Part shown: positions 56,404 through 63,754 of the stretch, piece after piece | How positions within the stretch are numbered: the first letter of the stretch is position 1 | Layout: every line of letters starts with the position of its first letter | Source: a virus | Virus record (IMG/VR): IMGVR_UViG_3300028908_000006 | Coordinates: 26,339 to 90,338 of that record | Strand: one strand, 5' to 3' | Length of the DNA stretch: 64,000 nucleotides | Notes under the pieces: model-generated | Told to the model about the DNA's origin: nothing | Databases searched by the model: none | What the model saw: only the letters and a program-made list of their open reading frames with translations | Program-made: the position numbers and the translations under genes

Positions 56404-56785
56404 TTGCCTTCACCCCCACTATTTGAATTGATCCATTTTCAAGCTCTTGGGTTTCAAAGGTGTAGCCCATCTCCATGAGCTTTACTTCGGCCACTTTCCT
56501 TTGATAAGCTACGGTAAGCTTTTGGGCGGCCTCCTTGATTCTCTTTCCTTCCATACCAAAGAAATCTCCAACAAGGATGTAACCATCATCAGTCTCCTTT
56601 TCCTTCCTGAGACCTATAGTCCAGGGAGTTCCAGGAATGCTGATAGTATAGTCTGCTTTCTGCTCGCCTGCCCAGTAAACAACCTGTCCACCTTCCTTAA
56701 GTTCGTAACCTAGCTCTTGGCAGGCTTCTTCAAGGAGATCCAAATGAAGAATCTTTATGTTTGAGACTTGGACTATGTGGCTCAT
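56396..56785 (-). CDS. DUF1257 (Ycf35-like) protein, 129 aa
   Basis: MSHIVQVSNIKILHLDLLEE-ACQELGYEL is the hallmark start of DUF1257/Ycf35 (MSHFxxIxTxIxDxxxLxxAL). The rest follows the family pattern of two alpha/beta repeats, with YTFETQELENGSIQI at the end. It lies between the dUTPase and the AAA+ ATPase, its usual partner in cyanobacteria. AAGGAGATAGCT precedes the ATG. Confidence 0.75.
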   Translation of the reverse strand: MSHIVQVSNIKILHLDLLEEACQELGYELKEGGQVVYWAGEQKADYTISIPGTPWTIGLRKEKETDDGYILVGDFFGMEGKRIKEAAQKLTVAYQRKVAEVKLMEMGYTFETQELENGSIQIVGVKANV

Positions 56786-56795
56786 AGCTATCTCC

Positions 56796-58175
56796 TTAAG
56801 GGAGCGCTTTTAAACTCGCTGGTATAGTGCATTTTCTCATGAAGTCCCGTAGTTTGTCAAGATCTTCCTTGTAAATTCTGTAAACAGGATTCACGAAGCG
56901 GGAAGCAGAGACAAGATCAGTCTTCATGATGTGGGCAAGCCTGCAACAGGTCTTAATGTCTGCCCCAGTCCAGAATTCATCATTGGGTCTTGCCTTGGTT
57001 TCTACTTCATAGTAGCGGCCCCAGATCTCCCAGATAATTTCCTTCTCTTCTTCTGTTGGAAAGTCAAGCCCAAAGACTGCGTCCCATCTTTCTGATCTCA
57101 CGAACTCAGGTGGGATCTTTGAAACGTCATTACAGGTGGCGATTACATAGATTCCTTCTGGTCTTTCTTCAAGCCAGCGTAAGAAATAGGAGAAAACACG
57201 AGACCCAGTCCCACCATCAGAAAGATGAGAAGATCTGATTCCACCCATCCCTTTTTCTATCTCATCCACTATGAGCACACATGGTGTAAGCACTTCTATG
57301 AGCTGGAGCGCCCTTCTCATTCTTTCTTCAGACTGGCCCACAAGAGAACCAAATACGGCTCCAAAGTCAAAGATGACAGTTGGAAGGGAAAGAAAATTTC
57401 CTGTCGCTTTCCCAATAGCTGTTTTTCCAGTTCCAGGGATCCCAACGAGAAAGATACCTTTAGCGTCTGGATGATGGGCAGTCTCCTTGATGAATTCCTT
57501 GAGATTGTAAAGCCCACCAAGATATTCAAAACTGTCTTGTTCTGCTGGATGGTAGAGAGTAAGAACTTCTGTCTCCCTTATCCTTTCAAGCTTTAACTTT
57601 TCTACGAACTCACCTATTTCTTTCCCTGTCTTTTTACTATAAAGGATAGCCCTTCCAAAGTCGGTTATGGTTATCCCGGCAGGAACGTCGCCATTTAGGC
57701 TTACCCCGACACTATCAGCAAAAACCTTTATGTCTTCCCTGGCCGGATAACCAAAATCAACCACAAGGAAACTTCCTTTGAGTGTGGATGGGATGTCAAG
57801 GGTGTCGCTTATGAAGATGACAGACTCTCCTTCGTTCAGAAAACGGCTCTCGGAAATAAAGACCATGTCTATGGTATCAGGGCTCTTCAGGAAATGGTGG
57901 GCATTCAGGAAGATGATGTTCTTGATGGAAGTTGTGTCCAGGAACCACTTGAAGGCTCGCGGGAAGTCAAGGATTTTTTGCTTTACATCATATATATTCG
58001 TTGGATCAACGATCCCTTTAGATTTTGTCCACAATAGGACTTCTCGATCTTGTGAACGAAACTCTTGAGCAATTCTTTTAATAAGATACTGAGAATCAGG
58101 CGAAACGGCATAGGCGTAGGAATAAACATTTCCCAGGCCTTCAAAGAGGGTGTTGAGCTTATCGTGGTAGGACAT
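56796..58175 (-). CDS. Ycf46-like AAA+ ATPase, 459 aa
   Basis: Degenerate N-terminal P-loop-like domain (about 1-200), then a classical AAA+ module: GIPGTGKT (245-252, Walker A), PCVLIVDEIEKGMGG (298-312, Walker B), IATCND (345-350, sensor 1) and FVRSERWDAVFGLDFP (358-373, arginine finger region), all as in Ycf46. Such ATPases remodel protein or RNP complexes as rings; the target is unknown. The ATG has no ribosome-binding site but follows a consensus promoter by 6 nt, so the mRNA is probably leaderless. Confidence 0.82.
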   Translation of the reverse strand: MSYHDKLNTLFEGLGNVYSYAYAVSPDSQYLIKRIAQEFRSQDREVLLWTKSKGIVDPTNIYDVKQKILDFPRAFKWFLDTTSIKNIIFLNAHHFLKSPDTIDMVFISESRFLNEGESVIFISDTLDIPSTLKGSFLVVDFGYPAREDIKVFADSVGVSLNGDVPAGITITDFGRAILYSKKTGKEIGEFVEKLKLERIRETEVLTLYHPAEQDSFEYLGGLYNLKEFIKETAHHPDAKGIFLVGIPGTGKTAIGKATGNFLSLPTVIFDFGAVFGSLVGQSEERMRRALQLIEVLTPCVLIVDEIEKGMGGIRSSHLSDGGTGSRVFSYFLRWLEERPEGIYVIATCNDVSKIPPEFVRSERWDAVFGLDFPTEEEKEIIWEIWGRYYEVETKARPNDEFWTGADIKTCCRLAHIMKTDLVSASRFVNPVYRIYKEDLDKLRDFMRKCTIPASLKALP

Positions 58176-58181
58176 GAGGTC

Positions 58182-58210
58182 ATTTTATCTCTGGTCCTTC
58201 TGCTTGTCAA
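58182..58210 (-). promoter_or_regulatory. Leftward promoter of the AAA+/DUF1257 operon
   Basis: TTGACA (58205-58210) and TAAAAT (58182-58187), separated by 17 nt. The -10 box ends 6 nt before the A of the ATG at 58175, predicting a leaderless transcript for the AAA+ gene and downstream DUF1257, dUTPase and DUF2997 genes. Confidence 0.7.
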
Positions 58211-58243
58211 GCTCATGAGTTAGGGACTGTACCATTTCTTTTT

Positions 58244-58594
58244 TTAAGATTTACTTTTTACATCCTTCAAATTCTTTTGTACCTTTTTCCGACGAAGTTT
58301 TTCAATATCAACAACTATAACTTCATCACACTCTTCAAGTATCTTTTTGATTTTATCCTCAGATCCCCACCAGCATTCACATCCATATATCTTTTTCCCA
58401 TTATCCAGAAGGATACATGGATTTTCCCTCTTGACTTTCTTCAGAGAAACCCCAAAAAATTTCACACTATCCGTTTCTGGTACCTGACATCCAAGATATG
58501 TACCAAAACCGAAAATTTTGGCTATTCGTTTTCCGTCTTTTTCTTCTATATAATTGATAGCTCCTACTCGATCCCCAATTTTGAGTATTTCCAC
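58244..58594 (-). CDS. Conserved phage hypothetical protein, 116 aa
   Basis: GDRVGAINYIE, FGFGTYLGCQVP, NPCILLDNGKKIYGCECWWG follow a pattern I recall in many unrelated large phages (RVGAI..., GYGVYxG, NPKIxLDxGKxVWGCECWWGxE). Function unknown. AAAGGAGGTGCAGTTGTG precedes the ATG. Confidence 0.6.
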   Translation of the reverse strand: MEILKIGDRVGAINYIEEKDGKRIAKIFGFGTYLGCQVPETDSVKFFGVSLKKVKRENPCILLDNGKKIYGCECWWGSEDKIKKILEECDEVIVVDIEKLRRKKVQKNLKDVKSKS

Positions 58595-58648
58595 AACTGC
58601 ACCTCCTTTCTGCTGAGTTCTATACCCATGTTATAGAAGGAAAAATAC

Positions 58649-59566
58649 CTAAAGTTCATGTCCAATACATTCATACCCATTCAAGTCTGTTATCCAAATA
58701 CGGTCTGCATATTTTGCGAGGTTACTCTTTTTTATAATTTTAGCAACATCTCCCCACTTCAATTCACCGGCACCACAACCTGGTTTAGGAAGTACAATCC
58801 GATTCCATTTATATTCCTTTATAAGTTCCGCCAACCCATTAGCAGATTTTAAAATGGTATCCAGGTCAGCTTTAAGGAGATAGCCAGGCACAAGATCTCC
58901 TGGTAGGAAACGGTTTCTAGCATGAGATACCAACTCACAGGGATATTGATCTTCTGCACGTTTTACCGGGAACGATACAATAGCAGTTTCTTGAACTTTC
59001 CCAAGTATCCCAGGGCAATTGCCGTTATGTATTAGATGCTTACCAAGCCTATATTCTATATCTGGTAACCATACTTTAGCTTGGTAAGCCACTCCACGGC
59101 CCATCACACCGCGTGGTTTTCTAGTTTTCTTATCCCGGACCACAAAACCATTTGTAGTCACACAAATAGCATCAGATTTCCCTAACATAAACCAAATAGA
59201 AAAGTATTCTGTTCTGATAATCTTCATTCGAACTAGCTTATTGAATTTGTGAGCAGTAATTATTGTATGAGCTGTCCCTCGTGAAACACCATCCCAGAGG
59301 GCAATAATCAGATCAGAGGCCTCAACCATTTTGTGGTTGCGGATCAATCCTGCTCTCTTACCATACCGATACCAATCTGGTAGAAACCTTTTAATAGGAA
59401 TACCTTTATTACTTGCCCACTTTTCTGCAAGACGATCAACGCCACTAGCACCGCCAGAAATGATCGTTACCCGAGTGAGATCCAAATCTGCCGTAAGGTG
59501 GTTAAGATAGTGAAATACACTATCCTGGTCAGTAATAGAACGACTACCACAAATACAAACTCTCAT
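58649..59566 (-). CDS. SLOG-macro domain fusion protein, 305 aa
   Basis: Residues 1-115 are a DUF2493/YspA-type SLOG domain: MRVCICGSRSI, IISGGASGVDRLAE, RNHKMVEASDLIIALWDG, SRGTAHTI. Residues about 130-305 form a macro-like domain (SDAICVTTNGFV, GVMGRGVAYQ, IVLPKPGCGAGELKWGDVAK). Both domain types bind NAD-derived or ADP-ribose-type ligands. Cleaving or sequestering a nucleotide signal is a reasonable guess. ATG 59566 is favoured by homology; GTG at 59593 is possible. Ribosome-binding site is weak. Confidence 0.72.
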   Translation of the reverse strand: MRVCICGSRSITDQDSVFHYLNHLTADLDLTRVTIISGGASGVDRLAEKWASNKGIPIKRFLPDWYRYGKRAGLIRNHKMVEASDLIIALWDGVSRGTAHTIITAHKFNKLVRMKIIRTEYFSIWFMLGKSDAICVTTNGFVVRDKKTRKPRGVMGRGVAYQAKVWLPDIEYRLGKHLIHNGNCPGILGKVQETAIVSFPVKRAEDQYPCELVSHARNRFLPGDLVPGYLLKADLDTILKSANGLAELIKEYKWNRIVLPKPGCGAGELKWGDVAKIIKKSNLAKYADRIWITDLNGYECIGHEL

Positions 59567-59644
59567 AACTTTAACGATCTCCCATTCAGACACCCCATTC
59601 GGGCTTTGATGTGGATTATGATGCCCTCTGGGAGTATATCACCA

Positions 59645-61225
59645 TTACTTTAAATATTTTTCCTTGATTCTTTCTACTAGTCTTCGAATGTCTCCATCCC
59701 AAAGCTCAAGATAGCTGAACAGTCCTGGAGTCAGTTCAGAGATTCTTAGAACCTGTGGATGTTTGATTACTACACCACCTTTCGTCCCCATGTAGGCAAC
59801 ATTGCAGATTGCTACCTTCTGCTTTGCCTTGTTTGGTAGATATTCAAGTTCCCATGTTCTATTCTCTCGATCATCCCTGGTGATTTCATCTGAAATAATG
59901 ATATACAAATCAGCATCTGGAATATGACGGGTAAAATCTTTATATGCGTCAACAAGAGCCGTCCCGTTATGTGGTGTTCCATGAAATCTCTCATGCAAGA
60001 ATTGACTTAGCATGAACACGCTTTCCGTTCTAGCAATCATGTCCTTGATTTCCTCAAGATCAATTGTAGGCCAATGCTTACCATACAAACCTGGAGGCTC
60101 TATTTTACTCAAATACAGTTTACTGGTAAACGCACCGAGTTCAACAACAGTATACAACCCACCTATTACAGCCAGAAACTCAACCGCTCTTGTGATCCCA
60201 TATCCGTCCATTGATCCTGAAACATCAAGAAGAACAGCAGCTTTCTTTTCCTTCGTGCCTAACCTGTTTGCCCAGTAACTCACATAGCAATCCACCATCT
60301 CTTTTACTACATCCTGTAGGGCACCAAACTTTTTCCAGGAGTCGGATCTTGGAAGCGCCAGAAGATCAAATGGATTGACGACAGCAAGCGCTCGCGAATC
60401 TTCCTTTTTAAGAGCCTCAAGAACGCTTTTGAACCTTTCACGAATTTTAAGCTTCACCTCAAAATCAGAATCCGCAAATTGAGAAAGGTTCCTTACAAGA
60501 GCATTGAACGGTATTTTGTCGATCTGGTCTTCAAGTATCTCTTTCTTCTCCTTATCGGAAAGCTCGGTTGAAGAAAGAGTGGCCGTTATATGCTCATCCT
60601 TCTTTAAAGAAGCATACGGATCATTTTCTATAATGGTTTTGTAAAGCCTTGATCTCTCTTCAGAGGTAGGTCTCGGGCGAAATACTTTTATCAGGTCGGC
60701 CAGCTTTATCTTTCGCCTTCGCATTCGGTTCTTCTTAAGGGTGTATTCGTCATAAGATTCAAGAACGGCCTTAAAAAGGCCTTTATATGGAATAGACGCG
60801 AAAGATTTCACCCCAGCAAGCTGCTTGTAAACAGCTACCGCTTCAGCCATCCGTTTAGGGGTATCTATTATTCTGGCTGAAATGAAATTTGGAAGGTGTT
60901 TCCAGTCAGATTTCTTAGCAAGAAGAAATCCAATGACAGCCATAGGAGAAAGTTTGCGCCCGTGTTCAAAGCGAAGGTAAGGAACCAGCGCTTCCAAGAA
61001 CTCCGGATCTTGTTTGTAAACCTCTTCAAGAGTTTCCAGGAAGCTCTGAAATCGCTCTTCATCCGTATAATAGAAGGTTCTGCGTGGTCTAAGGTTGAGG
61101 CTCATTCCAGAAAGGATTGCGGCTCGAAATACATCATCTTTCCAGACAACAGCACCTTCAGGGTTTACTACCATGTCCTTTGGAAGAGAATTCTTGGAAA
61201 GGCTGGCTTTGGGATTGAGCTCCAT
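59645..61225 (-). CDS. rsr: Ro60/Rsr-type TROVE-vWA RNA-binding protein, 526 aa
   Basis: TROVE ring protein that binds Y RNA and misfolded RNAs. DMVVNPEGAVVWKDDVFR near the N-terminus, helical-repeat segments such as RFQSFLETLEEVYKQDPEFL, and DLIKVFRPRPTSEERSRLYK match Ro60. The C-terminal von Willebrand A domain has a complete MIDAS (DVSGSM, D334/S336/S338, then T in HNGTALVDAY and D in IIISDEIT). AAGGAGGTCACGTC precedes the ATG. Three Y-RNA-like folds lie in its 5' leader on the same transcript. Confidence 0.88.
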   Translation of the reverse strand: MELNPKASLSKNSLPKDMVVNPEGAVVWKDDVFRAAILSGMSLNLRPRRTFYYTDEERFQSFLETLEEVYKQDPEFLEALVPYLRFEHGRKLSPMAVIGFLLAKKSDWKHLPNFISARIIDTPKRMAEAVAVYKQLAGVKSFASIPYKGLFKAVLESYDEYTLKKNRMRRRKIKLADLIKVFRPRPTSEERSRLYKTIIENDPYASLKKDEHITATLSSTELSDKEKKEILEDQIDKIPFNALVRNLSQFADSDFEVKLKIRERFKSVLEALKKEDSRALAVVNPFDLLALPRSDSWKKFGALQDVVKEMVDCYVSYWANRLGTKEKKAAVLLDVSGSMDGYGITRAVEFLAVIGGLYTVVELGAFTSKLYLSKIEPPGLYGKHWPTIDLEEIKDMIARTESVFMLSQFLHERFHGTPHNGTALVDAYKDFTRHIPDADLYIIISDEITRDDRENRTWELEYLPNKAKQKVAICNVAYMGTKGGVVIKHPQVLRISELTPGLFSYLELWDGDIRRLVERIKEKYLK

Positions 61226-61251
61226 GACGTGACCTCCTTAAAAAGAAAATC

Positions 61252-61313
61252 GGCTGGGATTTTACGGTCCCGCAAACCGTTGCACTTTAGTGCAAGCCTA
61301 TGTAATCCCCGCC
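61252..61313 (-). ncRNA. Y-RNA-like fold, unit A
   Basis: The ends GGCGGGGATT (61304-61313) and AATCCCAGCC (61252-61261), read leftward, pair over 10 positions with one mismatch. Inside are the conserved TACATAGG, a hairpin TTGCAC-TAAA-GTGCAA and a hairpin ACGGT-TTGCGGG-ACCGT, giving a three-way junction. It lies 27 nt before rsr. Layout is as expected for a small Ro-bound RNA, but no published Y-RNA consensus was compared. Confidence 0.55.
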
Positions 61314-61348
61314 TGCTTATAGCCTCTTGTCTCCTTTGAGAAGAAATC

Positions 61349-61412
61349 GGCGAGGACATCTAGACGGCCTTAAAAGGCTATCACCCCAATGGTGTCCTAT
61401 GTAGTCCTCGCC
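61349..61412 (-). ncRNA. Y-RNA-like fold, unit B
   Basis: Same architecture with different sequence: a 9-bp end stem (GGCGAGGAC with GTCCTCGCC), conserved TACATAGG, a hairpin CACC-ATTGG-GGTG and a hairpin GCC-TTTTAA-GGC. Compensatory changes in the end stem relative to units A and C (GGCGAGG against GGTGGGG) support a real RNA fold. Confidence 0.55.
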
Positions 61413-61433
61413 TGCCATAAACAGATCGAAATC

Positions 61434-61495
61434 GGTGGGGATTCTACGGTTTACAAAACCGTTGCACTTTAGTGCAAGCCTATGTAGTCCCCACC
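61434..61495 (-). ncRNA. Y-RNA-like fold, unit C
   Basis: Perfect 8-bp end stem (GGTGGGGA with TCCCCACC), then CTAC/GTAG helix across a 2-nt bulge, conserved TACATAGG, the same TTGCAC-TAAA-GTGCAA hairpin as unit A, and ACGGT-TTTGTAA-ACCGT with a 7-nt loop identical to the tRNA-Thr anticodon loop. First unit after the promoter; the RNA would start about 7 nt upstream of it. Confidence 0.6.
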
Positions 61496-61508
61496 TACAT
61501 TGTTGTTC

Positions 61509-61537
61509 TTTATATCACGTCACGTAGAAGGTGTCAA
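61509..61537 (-). promoter_or_regulatory. Leftward promoter for the Y-RNA-like units and rsr
   Basis: TTGACA (61532-61537) and TATAAA (61509-61514) with a 17-nt spacer, a near-consensus sigma-70-type promoter. The predicted start near 61502 is directly before unit C. Confidence 0.8.
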
Positions 61538-61808
61538 GAGCTTTTTTGAAATTTTCCCATTGCGTAAGCTCTCGTTTCCGTTTTTCCACTACATCCTTCA
61601 TTCCTTCTTCCATAGCCGTTTCAATCCGAATTTTCAAATCATCAATAATTTTTTGGAGTGTTTCTTGAACTTTACTACTTAAAGCAATCTTTTCAACAAT
61701 TTGGTAGCAGAAAAACAAAGCTATCTCCTCTTCATAGGTAGAGAACAAACTATCAGGGATAGAAATTTCCACTTTTACATTCTTATCTGTTGACCTAAGC
61801 CACAACAT
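61515..61808 (-). CDS. Hypothetical helical protein, 97 aa
   Basis: Short N-terminal strands, then a long Glu/Lys-rich helix region (QKIIDDLKIRIETAMEEGMKD). No family recognised. Its 3' end contains the -35 box of the rsr promoter. Confidence 0.55.
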   Translation of the reverse strand: MLWLRSTDKNVKVEISIPDSLFSTYEEEIALFFCYQIVEKIALSSKVQETLQKIIDDLKIRIETAMEEGMKDVVEKRKRELTQWENFKKALDTFYVT

Positions 61809-61823
61809 ATTACCCTCCAGTAG

Positions 61824-62351
61824 CTACAACCTTTTCACTAGTTCCTTTATCAGCAATCTTACAAAATAAGGACTTCTACCATCTGCCAGCACTTTTTGGT
61901 ATAGCACTTCAAGATAGAGCCCAAGCCTATCCATTCGTTCGAGTGCAATTGCTTGTTTAAATTGACTCTCAATATCTGTTGGAACGATTAATTTTTCAAG
62001 CCCTTTTTCTGAAACTTCCTTACGGATCTCGTATTCTCTCATGATAGCGTTATACCGATCAAACGGCAAGACGCCAACCAGTTTCTCCCTTGGGTCTATC
62101 CCACAGGAACGAAAGGCTTCTTCAAGGAGCTCTGCCACTTCCTTTTTCTCTTCGATAATCTTTGTAGGCATACAAATATAATTTGGTGTTGTTCCTTTTG
62201 TGAAAGCCCCGCACCAACAGATTTTCTTTACATTATAGCTCTCCGCTCCACAGGTAAAACATTTATAGATCTTTCCACTTGGTGACATTTCAGATGTTAT
62301 CATAATTCGTGATCCACATTTTCTACATAGATGATCTACCGGTTCCCACAT
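61824..62351 (-). CDS. Zinc-ribbon protein, 175 aa
   Basis: LCRKCGS (8-14) and KCFTCGAE (about 30-37) form a zinc ribbon, followed by KICWCGAF; the rest is helical and charged. No family recognised. Probably nucleic-acid-related. GGGAGTGAACT precedes the ATG. Confidence 0.55.
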   Translation of the reverse strand: MWEPVDHLCRKCGSRIMITSEMSPSGKIYKCFTCGAESYNVKKICWCGAFTKGTTPNYICMPTKIIEEKKEVAELLEEAFRSCGIDPREKLVGVLPFDRYNAIMREYEIRKEVSEKGLEKLIVPTDIESQFKQAIALERMDRLGLYLEVLYQKVLADGRSPYFVRLLIKELVKRL

Positions 62352-62367
62352 AGTTCACTCCCATGTT

Positions 62368-62484
62368 TTAAATTTTACTTTGTTTAGAAACCCTATCGTT
62401 TATTTTGTTGATAATTTCCTTTGCAGCCGCAAGACAAAGATTTTCGCCATTTATTCTGTAAACGATCTTTTTATCTTGCCACAT
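62368..62484 (-). CDS. Small hypothetical protein, 38 aa
   Basis: A 38-codon frame (MWQDKKIVYRINGENLCLAA...) begins in a 14-bp overlap with the preceding gene and fills an otherwise empty gap. The protein-like composition supports it; the ribosome-binding site is weak. Confidence 0.4.
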   Translation of the reverse strand: MWQDKKIVYRINGENLCLAAAKEIINKINDRVSKQSKI

Positions 62485-63043
62485 AGGTCATTTTATTATT
62501 GATCTTCTTTAGGACAGAATTAAAGGTAATATCATCGTCTGCGAATCTCTTTTTTATATAATTATTATAGAAATCACTTTCCAATTTATTTTTTATTTCA
62601 ATAGTTTTAGAGCCAAATTTAAGCTTGAATATATCAATCTTTTTTATGGAAAAATCACTATCATCTATGAAATACGGCCTCATTACTATATTATTGTCCT
62701 TAAACTTATCAAGATTGGTTTTTAATATATTATGGATCTTAATAACATAGTTCCTATGTTTATGTAACACCATAACAAAAATATAATCCCTATGAACACA
62801 AATTGCTGGAATCAAAAATACATCTTTTAAAGGTATTTTGTTTTCACAAAGAAGACAGTTATCTCCTCTACAAACGGTATTCTTACCGACCAATTCTTTA
62901 GTAACATGATACTTTAAATAATATAGATATGACGGATCGTTTATTTGTGTTGAAAAGAAAATTATTGGTCTAAAAATCATAAGCAAACAAACCATACTCC
63001 AAGAATCTGATTCTAACTGTAACAACCATATATCACCTACCAC
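62471..63043 (-). CDS. Zinc-knuckle phage protein, possibly ssDNA-binding type, 190 aa
   Basis: VCRGDNCLLCENKIPLKDVF (about 57-76) gives a C-x4-C-x2-C zinc knuckle like that seen before a beta-barrel in some phage replication or ssDNA-binding proteins (CPGxxCPxCxxG). It is unusually AT-rich and Ile/Lys-rich. The first 30 residues may not be translated as drawn. It overlaps the preceding gene by 7 bp. Confidence 0.5.
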   Translation of the reverse strand: MVGDIWLLQLESDSWSMVCLLMIFRPIIFFSTQINDPSYLYYLKYHVTKELVGKNTVCRGDNCLLCENKIPLKDVFLIPAICVHRDYIFVMVLHKHRNYVIKIHNILKTNLDKFKDNNIVMRPYFIDDSDFSIKKIDIFKLKFGSKTIEIKNKLESDFYNNYIKKRFADDDITFNSVLKKINNKMTYVAR

Positions 63044-63555
63044 TCTGTTACGATTTTGATTCCTTCATAGTCTTTCAGTTTGTAATACAACCACTCATGG
63101 AAACGACTGACATCCGGTGATGCTTCCGGGATGATGACCATGTATCCGTTATTCTTCTTTAGGATTTCTATACTATCCTTATTTTGAAAAAGAGCAAGCC
63201 AATTGACCGGTTCGTTCTCAAGCCCTTCTTCCGCTAATTTTCTTTTGTCTATGCTGTAATTACCATGTTCATCCCTATAGAACAGTTCTGAGATAGCTTT
63301 TATTACAACAGATTTGACTTCTTCCGTTGCTTTGTTTATGAGTGGTTCCCTTTCCAAGACACGGATATGATTTTCAAGCTCACAAACAGGGCACTTAACA
63401 TAGTGGCACTTGCATTCCTTTCCGCCTTTACATCCATCATACCGCACATACACCTTACCGAAGGTTTCATTTTCTACATGGATTTTCTTACCAAACTCCT
63501 GCTCCCATACATTCCCACAATTCATACAATCAAACTTGACTTTGAACCTAGCCAT
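63037..63555 (-). CDS. Zinc-ribbon protein, 172 aa
   Basis: CMNCG (about 10-14), CKGGKECKCHYVKCPVCE (about 42-59) supply two CxxC pairs and extra Cys, a zinc ribbon at the N-terminus. A helical middle (VVIKAISELFYRDEHG) and strand-rich end follow. No family recognised. Confidence 0.55.
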   Translation of the reverse strand: MARFKVKFDCMNCGNVWEQEFGKKIHVENETFGKVYVRYDGCKGGKECKCHYVKCPVCELENHIRVLEREPLINKATEEVKSVVIKAISELFYRDEHGNYSIDKRKLAEEGLENEPVNWLALFQNKDSIEILKKNNGYMVIIPEASPDVSRFHEWLYYKLKDYEGIKIVTEW

Positions 63556-63568
63556 TCTTGGCCTCCAT

Positions 63569-63754
63569 CTATTTCACTTTGGCTTCAACCGAAACAAATA
63601 CATTGCGTTTACTATTTCCTATTTCCTGAACTGGAATGATTGTTATACTTTCAACACATACGCAATTGTTGAATTTGGCCTCGAACTCTTCTATCAGTTC
63701 TTTTACCTTCTCTTCTAAAGACCGCTTTTCATATATGAGTGTTTTAAGATCCAT
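63569..63754 (-). CDS. Small hypothetical protein, 61 aa
   Basis: A helix (KRSLEEKVKELIEEFEAKF) then two beta strands (VCVESITIIPVQE, RNVFVSVEAKVK). It overlaps the next upstream gene by 11 bp. No family recognised. Confidence 0.5.
   Translation of the reverse strand: MDLKTLIYEKRSLEEKVKELIEEFEAKFNNCVCVESITIIPVQEIGNSKRNVFVSVEAKVK

Noticed and set aside
61245-61497. Three repeats that could be read as a short CRISPR array
   Set aside because: The units are about 62-64 nt, differ inside, have no uniform repeat-spacer alternation, and each folds into a closed three-way junction next to rsr. No Cas gene is present.
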